Below the pieces are notes generated by a model. That model searched no databases. It was not told the origin of the DNA and was given only the letters and a program-made list of their open reading frames with translations. From positions 186,001 to 250,000 of the forward strand of contig NZ_CP182357.1 in the NCBI RefSeq assembly GCF_048571275.1: a stretch of DNA of 64,000 bases, given 5' to 3'. Positions 26,070 through 34,403 of this stretch are shown in pieces. The translations under genes and the position numbers were made by a program. The stretch's first letter is position 1. The number at the start of each line of letters is the position of its first letter. Source of the stretch: Marinarcus sediminis. GTDB lineage: Bacteria > Campylobacterota > Campylobacteria > Campylobacterales > Arcobacteraceae.

Positions 26070-27345
26070 TAAGTATCTCTTCAATTACGTTTTTATCACT
26101 GAATGGGAGTTTTTGATCATATATGATTTGAGACTCTTCATCCCCTTTACCTAGAACCAACACCACACTCTTATCACAAGAGAGTTCAATGGCTTTTTTT
26201 ATTGCTATTTTTCTGTTGATTTCGACAATGGTTTTATCTCTGTTTTTAATCCCAGTTAAAATATCTTCAATGATTAAATCCGGGTCTTCAAATCGGGGGT
26301 TATCACTTGTGACGATAATGGTTTTGGCATACAAATCAGCCATGTGTCCCATGAGAGGTCGTTTCTCTTTATCTCGATCACCTCCTGCACCAAAAACACA
26401 AATAATCTCTTTATGCGCAAAACTCTCTAAAACTTTTTTCATGCCATCGGGAGTGTGTGCAAAATCAATGATCACCAAAGGGTTTTCACTCACCGTTTGC
26501 ATTCGTCCGCTCACGCCTGCAAAATTTTCAACCATATCACACACGTCTTGAAGCGATTTTTGTGTCAAAATATGCACCGCACTTACTGCTGCTGTTAAAT
26601 TATAGACATTAAAAATTCCCATCATTGAAGATTCAAAATGTGCCGTTTGTTCAAAATGTTGCAGCATCACTTGCATACCATGTTTAAAAGAGTATGCTTG
26701 CACTTTATACGTTGAAGGTTCATCCAAAGAATAAGCAAATCCATTTTGTACGTTGTATCGCACAATCTTATCGTCTTTATTGATCAGTTTTTTACTTTGA
26801 TCTGCGAAAAATGAGTTTTTCACCGCAATATACTCTTCAATGGTTTTGTGATAATCCAAATGATCTCGTGTAATATTTGTATGAATTTTTAAAGCGAACT
26901 CAAGCCCTTCGATTCTGTTTTGTTCAATCGCATGAGAACTGACTTCCATGACAAAAAATTGGCAACCTTGGTCGATACACGCTTGAATATGTGCAAAATT
27001 GCCCAGTTGTACAGGTGTGGTTAAAGAGTACTCTTCAACTCTTTCATCATTGATAAAAAACCCTCGTGTTCCTTGAAGCCCAACTTTATACCCCAAATCT
27101 AAAAGAATCGAATAAATGGCAGCTGCTGTGGTGGTTTTCCCATTTGTTCCTGTAATTCCAATGATTTGAATGGTTGAGAAATCAAAATACGTTTTGAGTT
27201 CACTTGATTTAATAAAATTTGTACAGCCATTGGCTTTGGCACTTTCCAGATAGGCTTCATTGTGTTTTGAATAGACAAAGGCCACATTTTCATTGGCATC
27301 TTTACTGTTATCCGTAAAGGTTAATGTACTACTCTTTAGAAACAA
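26059..27345 (-). CDS. murE: UDP-MurNAc-L-Ala-D-Glu:meso-diaminopimelate ligase
   Basis: Adds the third peptide residue to the peptidoglycan precursor. ATP-binding GITGTNGKTTT, a Lys in the carbamylation region and the specificity motif DNPRFEDP are present; DNPR indicates meso-diaminopimelate rather than lysine. At 428 residues it is shorter than E. coli MurE (495), as is usual in Campylobacterota, with a reduced N-terminal domain. It overlaps the upstream gene by 17 bp. Confidence 0.94.
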   Translation of the reverse strand: MFLKSSTLTFTDNSKDANENVAFVYSKHNEAYLESAKANGCTNFIKSSELKTYFDFSTIQIIGITGTNGKTTTAAAIYSILLDLGYKVGLQGTRGFFINDERVEEYSLTTPVQLGNFAHIQACIDQGCQFFVMEVSSHAIEQNRIEGLEFALKIHTNITRDHLDYHKTIEEYIAVKNSFFADQSKKLINKDDKIVRYNVQNGFAYSLDEPSTYKVQAYSFKHGMQVMLQHFEQTAHFESSMMGIFNVYNLTAAVSAVHILTQKSLQDVCDMVENFAGVSGRMQTVSENPLVIIDFAHTPDGMKKVLESFAHKEIICVFGAGGDRDKEKRPLMGHMADLYAKTIIVTSDNPRFEDPDLIIEDILTGIKNRDKTIVEINRKIAIKKAIELSCDKSVVLVLGKGDEESQIIYDQKLPFSDKNVIEEILNKS

Positions 27346-27919
27346 GTTTTTTCTCTTCCAATTTTTTGTACAACTCTTCTACTTTTTTATCGTATGAAAA
27401 AATATCATTAAAGCCATCTAAGTAGCTGTACGCCGTATTATTAAAATCATTATCAATAAGTTTGGTCACAAAATCAAAAAAATCCTCTTTTGAATCAATT
27501 GCCACTTTGGTTGAAAACATAATATCTTCAAAAGCAACTCTAAAAGAGCCTCGACTCTCTACGAGTTTTATAAAATCATCGTAGGTGACTGCATCCAAAG
27601 ACTCTATGGTTGAATGGGTAATATCTTCAAGCATTTTAAGCATTTTTTCATTATCACCATCAAATGCCTTGATGACATTATCTACATACGCAATGGCTTC
27701 ATCTAAATTGCTGTTTTTAACCACACTGAAATAGTCAAACAAGGAGATACCTTTATTCTCATCTTCACTCGCAATATCGCAAAAAAGTGCATATTGCGGA
27801 TACTCTTTATTATCAGGATACATTGAACTTAATTGACTGTATAAAAAAATAGCTTTATCGTATTGTTTTTGAGAGAATAATAAATGGGCATCATTTAATA
27901 ATCTTTTTTCATTTATCAT
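27329..27919 (-). CDS. uncharacterised helical (TPR-like) protein
   Basis: A 196-residue all-helical protein. The first 45 residues (LLNDAHLLFSQKQYDKAIFLY...) fit a TPR unit, and the rest has no clear family match. It lies between nfu and murE, touching nfu (shared base 27919) and overlapping murE by 17 bp. It is therefore part of a tight operon. I infer a scaffold role only from the fold, and function is unknown. Confidence 0.7.
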   Translation of the reverse strand: MINEKRLLNDAHLLFSQKQYDKAIFLYSQLSSMYPDNKEYPQYALFCDIASEDENKGISLFDYFSVVKNSNLDEAIAYVDNVIKAFDGDNEKMLKMLEDITHSTIESLDAVTYDDFIKLVESRGSFRVAFEDIMFSTKVAIDSKEDFFDFVTKLIDNDFNNTAYSYLDGFNDIFSYDKKVEELYKKLEEKKLVSKE

Positions 27920-28197
27920 TACAGTTCCTCTAATTTATCTTCCATTCCTATGGGCACATTCACAATATTTAAATCAGGGTGAATCGCCTCTTTTAACTCT
28001 TTTTCAACAATATATTTTAACGTGCTTCCACTGGCCGCACACCCCACACATGATCCTTGTAATTGAATATAAACTTTTGAATTTTTTACCGTAATTAATT
28101 TTATTGCACCACCGTCTTTTGCCAACATTGGCGAAATTTTTGTATTAATTATTGAAGTTACGGGTGGCAATAAATCTTCATCACTAAATGGTAGCAT
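27919..28197 (-). CDS. nfu: NifU-like C-terminal domain iron-sulfur scaffold
   Basis: A 92-residue Nfu protein consisting of one NifU C-terminal domain. The cluster-binding CxxC is in GSCVGCAASGSTLKYIVE. Nfu proteins carry [4Fe-4S] clusters to target enzymes. It lacks the A-type domain of NfuA, which is usual for this size class. The start has an AAGG site 10 bp upstream. Confidence 0.9.
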   Translation of the reverse strand: MLPFSDEDLLPPVTSIINTKISPMLAKDGGAIKLITVKNSKVYIQLQGSCVGCAASGSTLKYIVEKELKEAIHPDLNIVNVPIGMEDKLEEL

Positions 28198-28209
28198 ATA
28201 TATTAACCT

Positions 28210-28320
28210 TTATTTTTTAAATTTAACGAAAACAATTCCCACAGCAATTACCACAAGGATAACGGCTATGGTTTTGAAAATAAAATCTAACGTTACAGGC
28301 TCAGTAAACATCGTAATCAT
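28210..28320 (-). CDS. 36-residue single-helix membrane peptide
   Basis: A short frame beginning MITMFTEPVTLDFIF and continuing with KTIAVILVVIAVGIVFVKFKK: an acidic start, a 20-residue hydrophobic helix and a basic end, so N-out or hairpin topology is likely. Its ATG overlaps the ileS stop (TAATG), implying re-initiation, and it ends 13 bp before nfu. Both the coupling and the clean membrane helix argue that it is real. It has no name known to me. Confidence 0.6.
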   Translation of the reverse strand: MITMFTEPVTLDFIFKTIAVILVVIAVGIVFVKFKK

Positions 28321-31046
28321 TACTTCATAACGCCAGAACATCTACTGCAAAGCGACTCTTCGTGGCTTGAAGTAAATTTCCAACATCTTGGACATTTAGC
28401 ATTTGAAGCCAAATAGACTTCAAACTCTTTTCCATCTAAACTAAAAGAAGCTTTTGGTTCAGATTGTTTAACATTAACAATATCACTGACCAAGAACCAA
28501 TCTTGTGCTTCAATAGCTGGCATCGCCAAAATTTCTTCACAATTGGTATAGATAACAAGCTCTAACGTTGTTTTAATTATTTTCTCTTTTTTAAGTGTAT
28601 CTATTGCTTCTGAAAACTTTTCTTTAGCGTGAATTAAAAGTTCTTCGTTAAGTTTACTTTCAACTTCAACCAACTCATATTTTTCCAAATCAAATACATC
28701 TTTGGCATTGCCTTTTATAATTGCAGGGGCATACTCTAAAAGTTCATCAATGGTGTAGGTTAAAATTGGAGCAAGTGTTGAGAACAATTTTTTTGCAATC
28801 ATTGCCATGGCTGTTTGTGCCCCTGTTCTGTGAATGTCATTTTTGTCATCACAATACAATCGGTCTTTACACACATCCATATATATTCCACTTAAATCAA
28901 CCACTAAAAAGTTATTTAATTTATTTAACCCTTTTGAGAACTCATATTGTGAAAATGCTTTTTCAATTTCATCAAACATCACTTTGGCTTTTGATAAAAT
29001 CCATTTATCTAAAATACTCATCTCTTCAACACTCACAAGCGCTTCTAATCCTTCAACGTTGGCCAATAAAAATCGTGATGTATTTCTGATTTTTCGGTAA
29101 AGTTCCGCATTTTGTTTTAAAATATTATCCGAAATTTTTAAATCACTTTGATAATCACTCATCGCAACCCACAATCTTAGAATTTCACTTCCATATTGTT
29201 TCATCACTTTTTCAGGAGCAACCACATTCCCTTTTGATTTAGACATTTTTTCACCCTTTTCATCAACGGTGAATCCATGTGTTAAAATCGATTTAAACGG
29301 TGCCATTTCACTTGAAGCCAGTGTTGTAAGCAATGAAGATTGGAACCATCCTCTGTGTTGGTCACTTCCTTCAAGATACATGTCTGCTGGGAAAGTTCCT
29401 GCATCGTAATTTCGGCTTCTTAAAACCGCATTTTGAGTTGAACCTGAATCAAACCATACATCTAAAATGTCCATCGTTTTTTCTAAATCATCCGGATTCA
29501 ATCCACTTCCTGGATAGAGCAATTCTGCTATATCTAAATCATACCAAGCATCACACCCTTTTTGTTCAAAAATCATGGCAGTGTAATTTAATACTTTTTC
29601 ATCAAAAATAATTTCATCGGTTTTTTTATTTCTGAAAAAGGCAATAGGCACACCCCAATCTCTCTGTCTTGAAATACACCAATCGGGTCTTCCCTCAAGC
29701 ATAGATTTAAGTCTGTTTCTTCCCCATTCTGGATAGAATTTAAGATTTTCAACCACATTGAGTGCATTTTCTCTTAATGTTTTATTCTCTTTTCCATATT
29801 TATCATCAATCGAAATAAACCACTGTTTTGTGGCTCTGAAAATAATTGGTTTATGGGTTCTCCAACAGTGCGGATATGAGTGTGTAATGTCCACTCGTTT
29901 TAACAAAGCACTGCCTAACTCTTCTAAAATCAATTCATTGGCAGAAAATACGTTCATTCCCAAATATTTATCGGTATCTCTGAACAGTTTTTCTCGAACA
30001 ATGGTTTCATCATATTTTCCATAAGCATCCACTGGCATAAGCACATCAAGGTTATATAAAAGTCCAACTTTGTAGTCATCCTCTCCATGTCCAGGTGCTG
30101 TGTGAACGGCTCCTGTTCCAGAATCCATCATTACGTGATCAGCTAAAACAATGTGTGATTTTCTTCCATTTAAAGGATTGATTGCAAAGCTGTTTTCTAA
30201 ACTTTTTGGGTCAATTGTTTTTTCAATTTCTCCCGAAATCACACCACTTACAATTAAACTGTCATGCAGTTTTTTAGCCACAATGAATTTATCACTTGTT
30301 AACACATAATCTTCTTCACCATTTAATGCAATTCCTGTATTTGCAGGCAGTGTCCAAGGTGTTGTTGTCCAAATAATGATACTGGCATCCAATGTTTCAT
30401 GTTTAAATGCCACAAAAATTGAAGGTGAAACTTTGTTTTCATACTCAACTTCTGCTTCTGCTAATGCCGTTTGTGCAGCCCAAGACCAATAAACGGGTTT
30501 ACTTCTTTGAACCAAAAGACCTTGTTTGGCAATGACACACAACTCTCTGTAAATGTTGGCTTCAAATTTAAAATCCATTGTCAAATAAGGGTTGTCCCAA
30601 TCGGCAATAACACCAAGTTGTTTAAACTCATCTCTTTGAATATCAATAAATTTAGACGCGTGGTCTCGGCAAAGTTCTCTCAGTTTTGATTTGGCCAAAA
30701 GTTTTTTCTTTTCTCCACCAATTTTCTCTTCAACTTTTTGCTCAATTGGCAAACCATGGCAATCCCAACCTGGAGTAAATCGTACAGATTTTCCATCAAA
30801 ATAGTGGTACTTAACAATAATATCTTTTAATATTTTATTCAATGCATGACCAATGTGAATATGTCCATTGGCATACGGTGGTCCATCGTGAAGTGTAAAA
30901 GAAGGCGCACCTACTCTGTTTTGCTTCATTCTGTCATAAACTTTAGTTTCATCCCAAAATTGATATTTTTTAGGTTCGTTTTGTGGTAAATTTCCTCTCA
31001 TAGGAAAATTTGTATTGGGCAGTAATAAACTCTCTTTGTAATCCAT
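28320..31046 (-). CDS. ileS: isoleucyl-tRNA synthetase
   Basis: Class I aminoacyl-tRNA synthetase of 908 residues. The HIGH box is in PPYANGHIHIGHAL (about residue 58), and the KMSKS loop is in GEKMSKSKGN. The C-terminal zinc module CPRCWKFTSSHEESLCSRC is intact. It is the bacterial type without the long eukaryote-like extension. It heads the ileS, 36-aa peptide, nfu, TPR-like, murE series. Confidence 0.97.
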   Translation of the reverse strand: MDYKESLLLPNTNFPMRGNLPQNEPKKYQFWDETKVYDRMKQNRVGAPSFTLHDGPPYANGHIHIGHALNKILKDIIVKYHYFDGKSVRFTPGWDCHGLPIEQKVEEKIGGEKKKLLAKSKLRELCRDHASKFIDIQRDEFKQLGVIADWDNPYLTMDFKFEANIYRELCVIAKQGLLVQRSKPVYWSWAAQTALAEAEVEYENKVSPSIFVAFKHETLDASIIIWTTTPWTLPANTGIALNGEEDYVLTSDKFIVAKKLHDSLIVSGVISGEIEKTIDPKSLENSFAINPLNGRKSHIVLADHVMMDSGTGAVHTAPGHGEDDYKVGLLYNLDVLMPVDAYGKYDETIVREKLFRDTDKYLGMNVFSANELILEELGSALLKRVDITHSYPHCWRTHKPIIFRATKQWFISIDDKYGKENKTLRENALNVVENLKFYPEWGRNRLKSMLEGRPDWCISRQRDWGVPIAFFRNKKTDEIIFDEKVLNYTAMIFEQKGCDAWYDLDIAELLYPGSGLNPDDLEKTMDILDVWFDSGSTQNAVLRSRNYDAGTFPADMYLEGSDQHRGWFQSSLLTTLASSEMAPFKSILTHGFTVDEKGEKMSKSKGNVVAPEKVMKQYGSEILRLWVAMSDYQSDLKISDNILKQNAELYRKIRNTSRFLLANVEGLEALVSVEEMSILDKWILSKAKVMFDEIEKAFSQYEFSKGLNKLNNFLVVDLSGIYMDVCKDRLYCDDKNDIHRTGAQTAMAMIAKKLFSTLAPILTYTIDELLEYAPAIIKGNAKDVFDLEKYELVEVESKLNEELLIHAKEKFSEAIDTLKKEKIIKTTLELVIYTNCEEILAMPAIEAQDWFLVSDIVNVKQSEPKASFSLDGKEFEVYLASNAKCPRCWKFTSSHEESLCSRCSGVMK

Positions 31047-31132
31047 TTTTCAATTACCTTACTCTTATAAAATGGCATGATTGTATCTTAGTTTTTGTTA
31101 AATTTTTATTATAGTAAACCAAAGCCTTGATT

Positions 31133-31309
31133 TTATTTGGGGTCGATGTTTCTTTTTCCACAACGAGGACAAGGGTTTTGTGCATTGGCAAAACAGGAGT
31201 AACAATAGGTCGATTTGCACGCTTTGCAGACAAGTTTACAATGTTTGCAGACAAATATTTGACCTACTGAAGATTTTTTCTTCACTTTTTTCTTAAATAA
31301 ATTAAACAT
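31133..31309 (-). CDS. 58-residue four-CxxC zinc-ribbon-like protein
   Basis: A small frame starting at ATG 31309 with MFNLFKKKVKKKSS. It then carries eight cysteines in four CxxC pairs (residues 21/24, 28/31, 36/39 and 47/50), as in CKHC, CKAC, CYSC and CPRC. This would bind two Zn2+ or possibly iron-sulfur clusters. The basic N terminus suggests nucleic acid binding. It is located 87 bp upstream of ileS on the same strand. I do not recognise the family, and the cysteine pattern makes chance unlikely. Confidence 0.7.
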   Translation of the reverse strand: MFNLFKKKVKKKSSVGQIFVCKHCKLVCKACKSTYCYSCFANAQNPCPRCGKRNIDPK

Positions 31310-31495
31310 ACCTAATATTACTGCAATAAGATAAAAAATATCTTCAAATTTGAGAACTTTTATTCAATCATTTATAAAGTGTTACCAATCTCGTATTATA
31401 ATTAAAATTCATATCATATTATTCATACCATTTGGGAATTAAATTTTTATTATGATACTATTTCGCATAGATTTAAAAGAATAGGAACTGTAAAT

Positions 31496-32839
31496 ATGAA
31501 CGACAAAAATTATGACGTTATAATCGTTGGTGGTGGTATTTCTGGCGCTGCACTGTTTTATGAACTGGCTAAATATACAGATGTGAAGAGAATTTGTATG
31601 TTGGAAAAATATGAAGCATTGGCTACTTTAAACACAAAAGGTACGAGTAACTCTCAAACCATTCACGTGGGGGACATTGAGACAAACTACACTTTAGAAA
31701 AAGCAAAAATTACAAAAAGAACTGCAAAAATGATTGAAAAGTTCTGTTTGCAATATGGACTTGAAAATAAAGTGATGTTTTCTCACCAAAAAATGGCATT
31801 AGGAGTAGGTGATAAAGAGGTTAATTTTATCACTAAAAGATACCATGAATTTAAAGAGTTATTTCCTTATTTAGAGTTATGGGACAAAGAAAAACTCAAA
31901 GAACTTGAACCAAAACTCGTAGAGATGCCAGATGGCTCTGACAGACCAGAAAATATTGTTGCAATGGGAGCAAAAGACCAATATACAACAGTTGACTTTG
32001 GTGCTATGACAGAAGAGCTTGTTAAACAAGCACAAGCGTGTAAAAACGTTGTTACAGATGTCTATTTTAACAGTCAAGTTGATGAGATTACTAAAGTCAA
32101 TGACAGTTATGAATTGGTTACAACTACAGGCGACAAATACTCTGCAAAATTTGTTGTTGTTAATGCGGGTGCACACTCACTGTTTTTAGCTCATAAAATG
32201 GGATACGGTGAACACATGGGAAGTTTACCAATGGCGGGAAGTTTTTACGTAACAACCAAACACCTTTTAAATGGTAAAGTCTATATGGTACAAAATGACA
32301 AACTTCCTTTTGCGGCACTTCATGGTGATCCAGATATTCTTTTAGATGGTAAAACACGATTTGGACCAACTGCCTTGATGCTTCCAAAACTGGAAAGATA
32401 TAAACCAGGAACCTATTTAGACTTCTGGAAAACGTTAAACTTTGATGGGGACATCGTTAAAATTTTCTGGGATCTGTTAAAAGACAGTGAAATCAGAAAC
32501 TATGTGCTTAAAAACTTCATGTTTGAAGTTCCATTCATCAATAAAAAACTCTTCTTAAGCGATGCAAGAAAAATCGTTCCTTCGTTAACTGAGTGCGATA
32601 TTGAGTATGCAAAAGGATTTGGAGGAGTAAGACCACAAGTTCTTGACAAAGAGAAACAAAAATTGATGTTGGGTGAAGCCTCTATTGACACAGGAGAGGG
32701 AATCATCTTTAACATGACGCCAAGTCCAGGTGCAACATCTTGTTTAGGAAATGCTGAACGTGATATTCATAAAGTTGCAGATTACTTAAAACTGAAATTT
32801 GATGAAAAAAAATTCCTTGCAGATTTAACAGAAAAATAA
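31496..32839 (+). CDS. mqo: malate:quinone oxidoreductase-type FAD enzyme
   Basis: A 447-residue FAD-dependent dehydrogenase of the membrane periphery that oxidises malate to oxaloacetate and reduces quinone. It has the Rossmann motif VIIVGGGISGAALFYEL, the NTKGTSNSQTIHVGDIETNY region and the C-terminal GFGGVRPQ. This matches Campylobacterota Mqo. The family also contains L-2-hydroxyglutarate oxidases, so the substrate is a strong but not final assignment. A ribosome site AGGAAC precedes the ATG. The gene is monocistronic with its own hairpin downstream. Confidence 0.85.
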   Translation: MNDKNYDVIIVGGGISGAALFYELAKYTDVKRICMLEKYEALATLNTKGTSNSQTIHVGDIETNYTLEKAKITKRTAKMIEKFCLQYGLENKVMFSHQKMALGVGDKEVNFITKRYHEFKELFPYLELWDKEKLKELEPKLVEMPDGSDRPENIVAMGAKDQYTTVDFGAMTEELVKQAQACKNVVTDVYFNSQVDEITKVNDSYELVTTTGDKYSAKFVVVNAGAHSLFLAHKMGYGEHMGSLPMAGSFYVTTKHLLNGKVYMVQNDKLPFAALHGDPDILLDGKTRFGPTALMLPKLERYKPGTYLDFWKTLNFDGDIVKIFWDLLKDSEIRNYVLKNFMFEVPFINKKLFLSDARKIVPSLTECDIEYAKGFGGVRPQVLDKEKQKLMLGEASIDTGEGIIFNMTPSPGATSCLGNAERDIHKVADYLKLKFDEKKFLADLTEK

Positions 32840-32846
32840 AACAGAC

Positions 32847-32876
32847 TTTACAGTATGGCTTTTGCCCTACTGTAAA
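32847..32876 (+). terminator. hairpin downstream of mqo
   Basis: A 9-bp stem, TTTACAGTA and TACTGTAAA, with an inner GGC-TTTT-GCC stem. The following run is CGTTTCCTCCC, so the U-tract is poor. Confidence 0.55.
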
Positions 32877-32952
32877 CGTTTCCTCCCTTTCCCCTACTGA
32901 GCTTTTATACATTTTTTAATATAATGTTCCAACACATACCAAGGAGCATCTC

Positions 32953-33459
32953 ATGTTTAACGAAATTTTTAACGATACCCAAATGATTCAACTGCAAAAC
33001 CTATTGCGACAAAACAGACAAACCATCACATGTGCAGAGTCATGCACGGGAGGATTAATTGCTTCAATGATTACAGAGCACTCTGGGTCCTCAGATATTT
33101 TTAATGGAAGTATTGTATCTTATTCCAATGAGGTTAAAATGAGTGAACTTCAAGTTAAAAAAGAGCATTTAGAAAACTTTGGTGCGGTGTCAATTGAGGT
33201 GGTTCAGGATATGCTTCAAGGTGTCTTGAGAAAATTTAAAGCCGATTTTGCAATTGCGGTCAGTGGAGTTGCTGGTCCAACGGGTGGCACAAAAAATAAG
33301 CCAGTGGGTACTGTGATTATTGGCATAAGTGCTCCCAATAACTGTACAGTGGTAAAGCAGTATCATTTTAAAGGCAACAGAAAAGAGGTACAAATACAAA
33401 CGGCAAAAGAATCTTTTCGTAAAATACTGAATTTCTTGGAAAAACCCTTGACAAACTAA
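32953..33459 (+). CDS. pncC: nicotinamide-nucleotide amidase (CinA C-terminal domain)
   Basis: A 168-residue protein made only of the CinA C-terminal domain. It hydrolyses NMN to nicotinate mononucleotide in pyridine-nucleotide salvage. Signatures: CAESCTGGLIASMITEHSGSSD, with Ser and Lys catalytic residues, and SGVAGPTGGTKNKPVGTV. AAGGAG lies upstream of ATG 32953. It precedes a tRNA cluster. Confidence 0.92.
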   Translation: MFNEIFNDTQMIQLQNLLRQNRQTITCAESCTGGLIASMITEHSGSSDIFNGSIVSYSNEVKMSELQVKKEHLENFGAVSIEVVQDMLQGVLRKFKADFAIAVSGVAGPTGGTKNKPVGTVIIGISAPNNCTVVKQYHFKGNRKEVQIQTAKESFRKILNFLEKPLTN

Positions 33460-33498
33460 TAATTATTTTATATAATTCCACTCCATTTTAACAAGAGC

Positions 33499-33574
33499 GA
33501 CCCGTTAGCTCAGCTGGTAGAGCATCTCCCTTTTAAGGAGGTGGCCGATGGTTCGAATCCATCACGGGTCACCA
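33499..33574 (+). tRNA. tRNA-Lys (anticodon TTT), copy 1
   Basis: A 76-nt cloverleaf. Acceptor GACCCGT/ACGGGTC, T-loop GGTTCGAATCC, anticodon loop CTTTTAA and encoded CCA. Identical to the copy at 33902. Confidence 0.97.
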
Positions 33575-33632
33575 GTTTTAATTTAAAGAAAAATTAATAT
33601 TATTTTTGATAATATTTCTTCCCTTTAAATAT

Positions 33633-33708
33633 GGTCGATTAGCTCAGTTGGTAGAGCGCTACCCTTACAAGGTAGATGTCATAAGTTCGAGTCTTATATC
33701 GACCACCA
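33633..33708 (+). tRNA. tRNA-Val (anticodon TAC), copy 1
   Basis: A 76-nt cloverleaf. Acceptor GGTCGAT/ATCGACC, anticodon loop CTTACAA, T-loop GTTCGAGTC and encoded CCA. Same sequence as 34097-34172. Confidence 0.97.
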
Positions 33709-33714
33709 TATAAT

Positions 33715-33789
33715 GGTCCCTTCATCTAATGGTTAGGATTTTGGATTTTCATTCCAACCATAGGGGTTCGAATCCCCTAGGGATCACCA
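33715..33789 (+). tRNA. tRNA-Glu (anticodon TTC), copy 1
   Basis: A 75-nt cloverleaf with GGTCCCT/AGGGATC acceptor (one G-U), anticodon loop TTTTCAT and encoded CCA. It is only 6 nt after tRNA-Val. Same sequence as 34005-34079. Confidence 0.96.
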
Positions 33790-33801
33790 TATTTTAAATG
33801 T

Positions 33802-33878
33802 GCGGCTGTAGTTTAGTTGGTTAGAATGCCTGCCTGTCACGCAGGAGGTCGAGGGTTCGAGTCCCTTCAGCCGCGCCA
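33802..33878 (+). tRNA. tRNA-Asp (anticodon GTC), copy 1
   Basis: A 77-nt cloverleaf with GCGGCTG/CAGCCGC acceptor, anticodon loop CTGTCAC, discriminator G and encoded CCA. Same sequence as 34214-34290. Confidence 0.97.
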
Positions 33879-33901
33879 TTTAAAAACTTCATTTCATTGT
33901 T

Positions 33902-33977
33902 GACCCGTTAGCTCAGCTGGTAGAGCATCTCCCTTTTAAGGAGGTGGCCGATGGTTCGAATCCATCACGGGTCACCA
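33902..33977 (+). tRNA. tRNA-Lys (anticodon TTT), copy 2
   Basis: Identical over 76 nt to the tRNA-Lys at 33499. It opens the second half of the duplicated cluster. Confidence 0.97.
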
Positions 33978-34004
33978 TTTAAGCTAATTCAAAAAATTTA
34001 TATT

Positions 34005-34079
34005 GGTCCCTTCATCTAATGGTTAGGATTTTGGATTTTCATTCCAACCATAGGGGTTCGAATCCCCTAGGGATCACCA
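34005..34079 (+). tRNA. tRNA-Glu (anticodon TTC), copy 2
   Basis: Identical over 75 nt to the copy at 33715, but here it precedes tRNA-Val, so gene order is swapped relative to the first half. Confidence 0.96.
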
Positions 34080-34096
34080 TATAAGCAATTAGCTTT

Positions 34097-34172
34097 GGTC
34101 GATTAGCTCAGTTGGTAGAGCGCTACCCTTACAAGGTAGATGTCATAAGTTCGAGTCTTATATCGACCACCA
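34097..34172 (+). tRNA. tRNA-Val (anticodon TAC), copy 2
   Basis: Identical over 76 nt to the copy at 33633. A terminator-like hairpin follows within 7 nt. Confidence 0.97.
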
Positions 34173-34178
34173 TTTTTT

Positions 34179-34204
34179 AAGCTCTTAACAGGAGCTTTTT
34201 TTTT
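34179..34204 (+). terminator. intrinsic terminator inside the tRNA cluster
   Basis: Stem AAGCTC/GAGCTT (6 bp), loop TTAACAG, then a run of about nine T. It lies between tRNA-Val copy 2 and tRNA-Asp copy 2, so the last tRNA needs readthrough or its own promoter. Confidence 0.75.
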
Positions 34205-34213
34205 AATAATAGT

Positions 34214-34290
34214 GCGGCTGTAGTTTAGTTGGTTAGAATGCCTGCCTGTCACGCAGGAGGTCGAGGGTTCGAGTCCCTTCAGCCGCGCCA
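34214..34290 (+). tRNA. tRNA-Asp (anticodon GTC), copy 2
   Basis: Identical over 77 nt to the copy at 33802. It is the last gene of the cluster, placed after an intrinsic terminator. Confidence 0.97.
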
Positions 34291-34403
34291 CTATTACTTT
34301 TACTCAATCTTCTCATAATTTTTTCAAATAGGTTTAAAATCAACACTTTTTCAATAATTATTCGTTATTCTTAACTCTCAATTTGTTTTAAGGAATTTCA
34401 TTT

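Noticed and set aside
28721..29089. 122-codon plus-strand frame inside ileS
   Set aside because: Antisense to a strongly conserved synthetase; a shadow of its low-GC third positions.
31054..31254. 66-codon minus-strand frame near ileS
   Set aside because: It overlaps, in another frame, the 58-residue four-CxxC gene, which has the better coding character and start.
34103..34291. 62-codon minus-strand frame across the tRNA genes (GLEPSTSCVTGRHSNQLNYSR-like)
   Set aside because: It is the antisense translation of two tRNA genes, a well-known false protein seen in many genomes.
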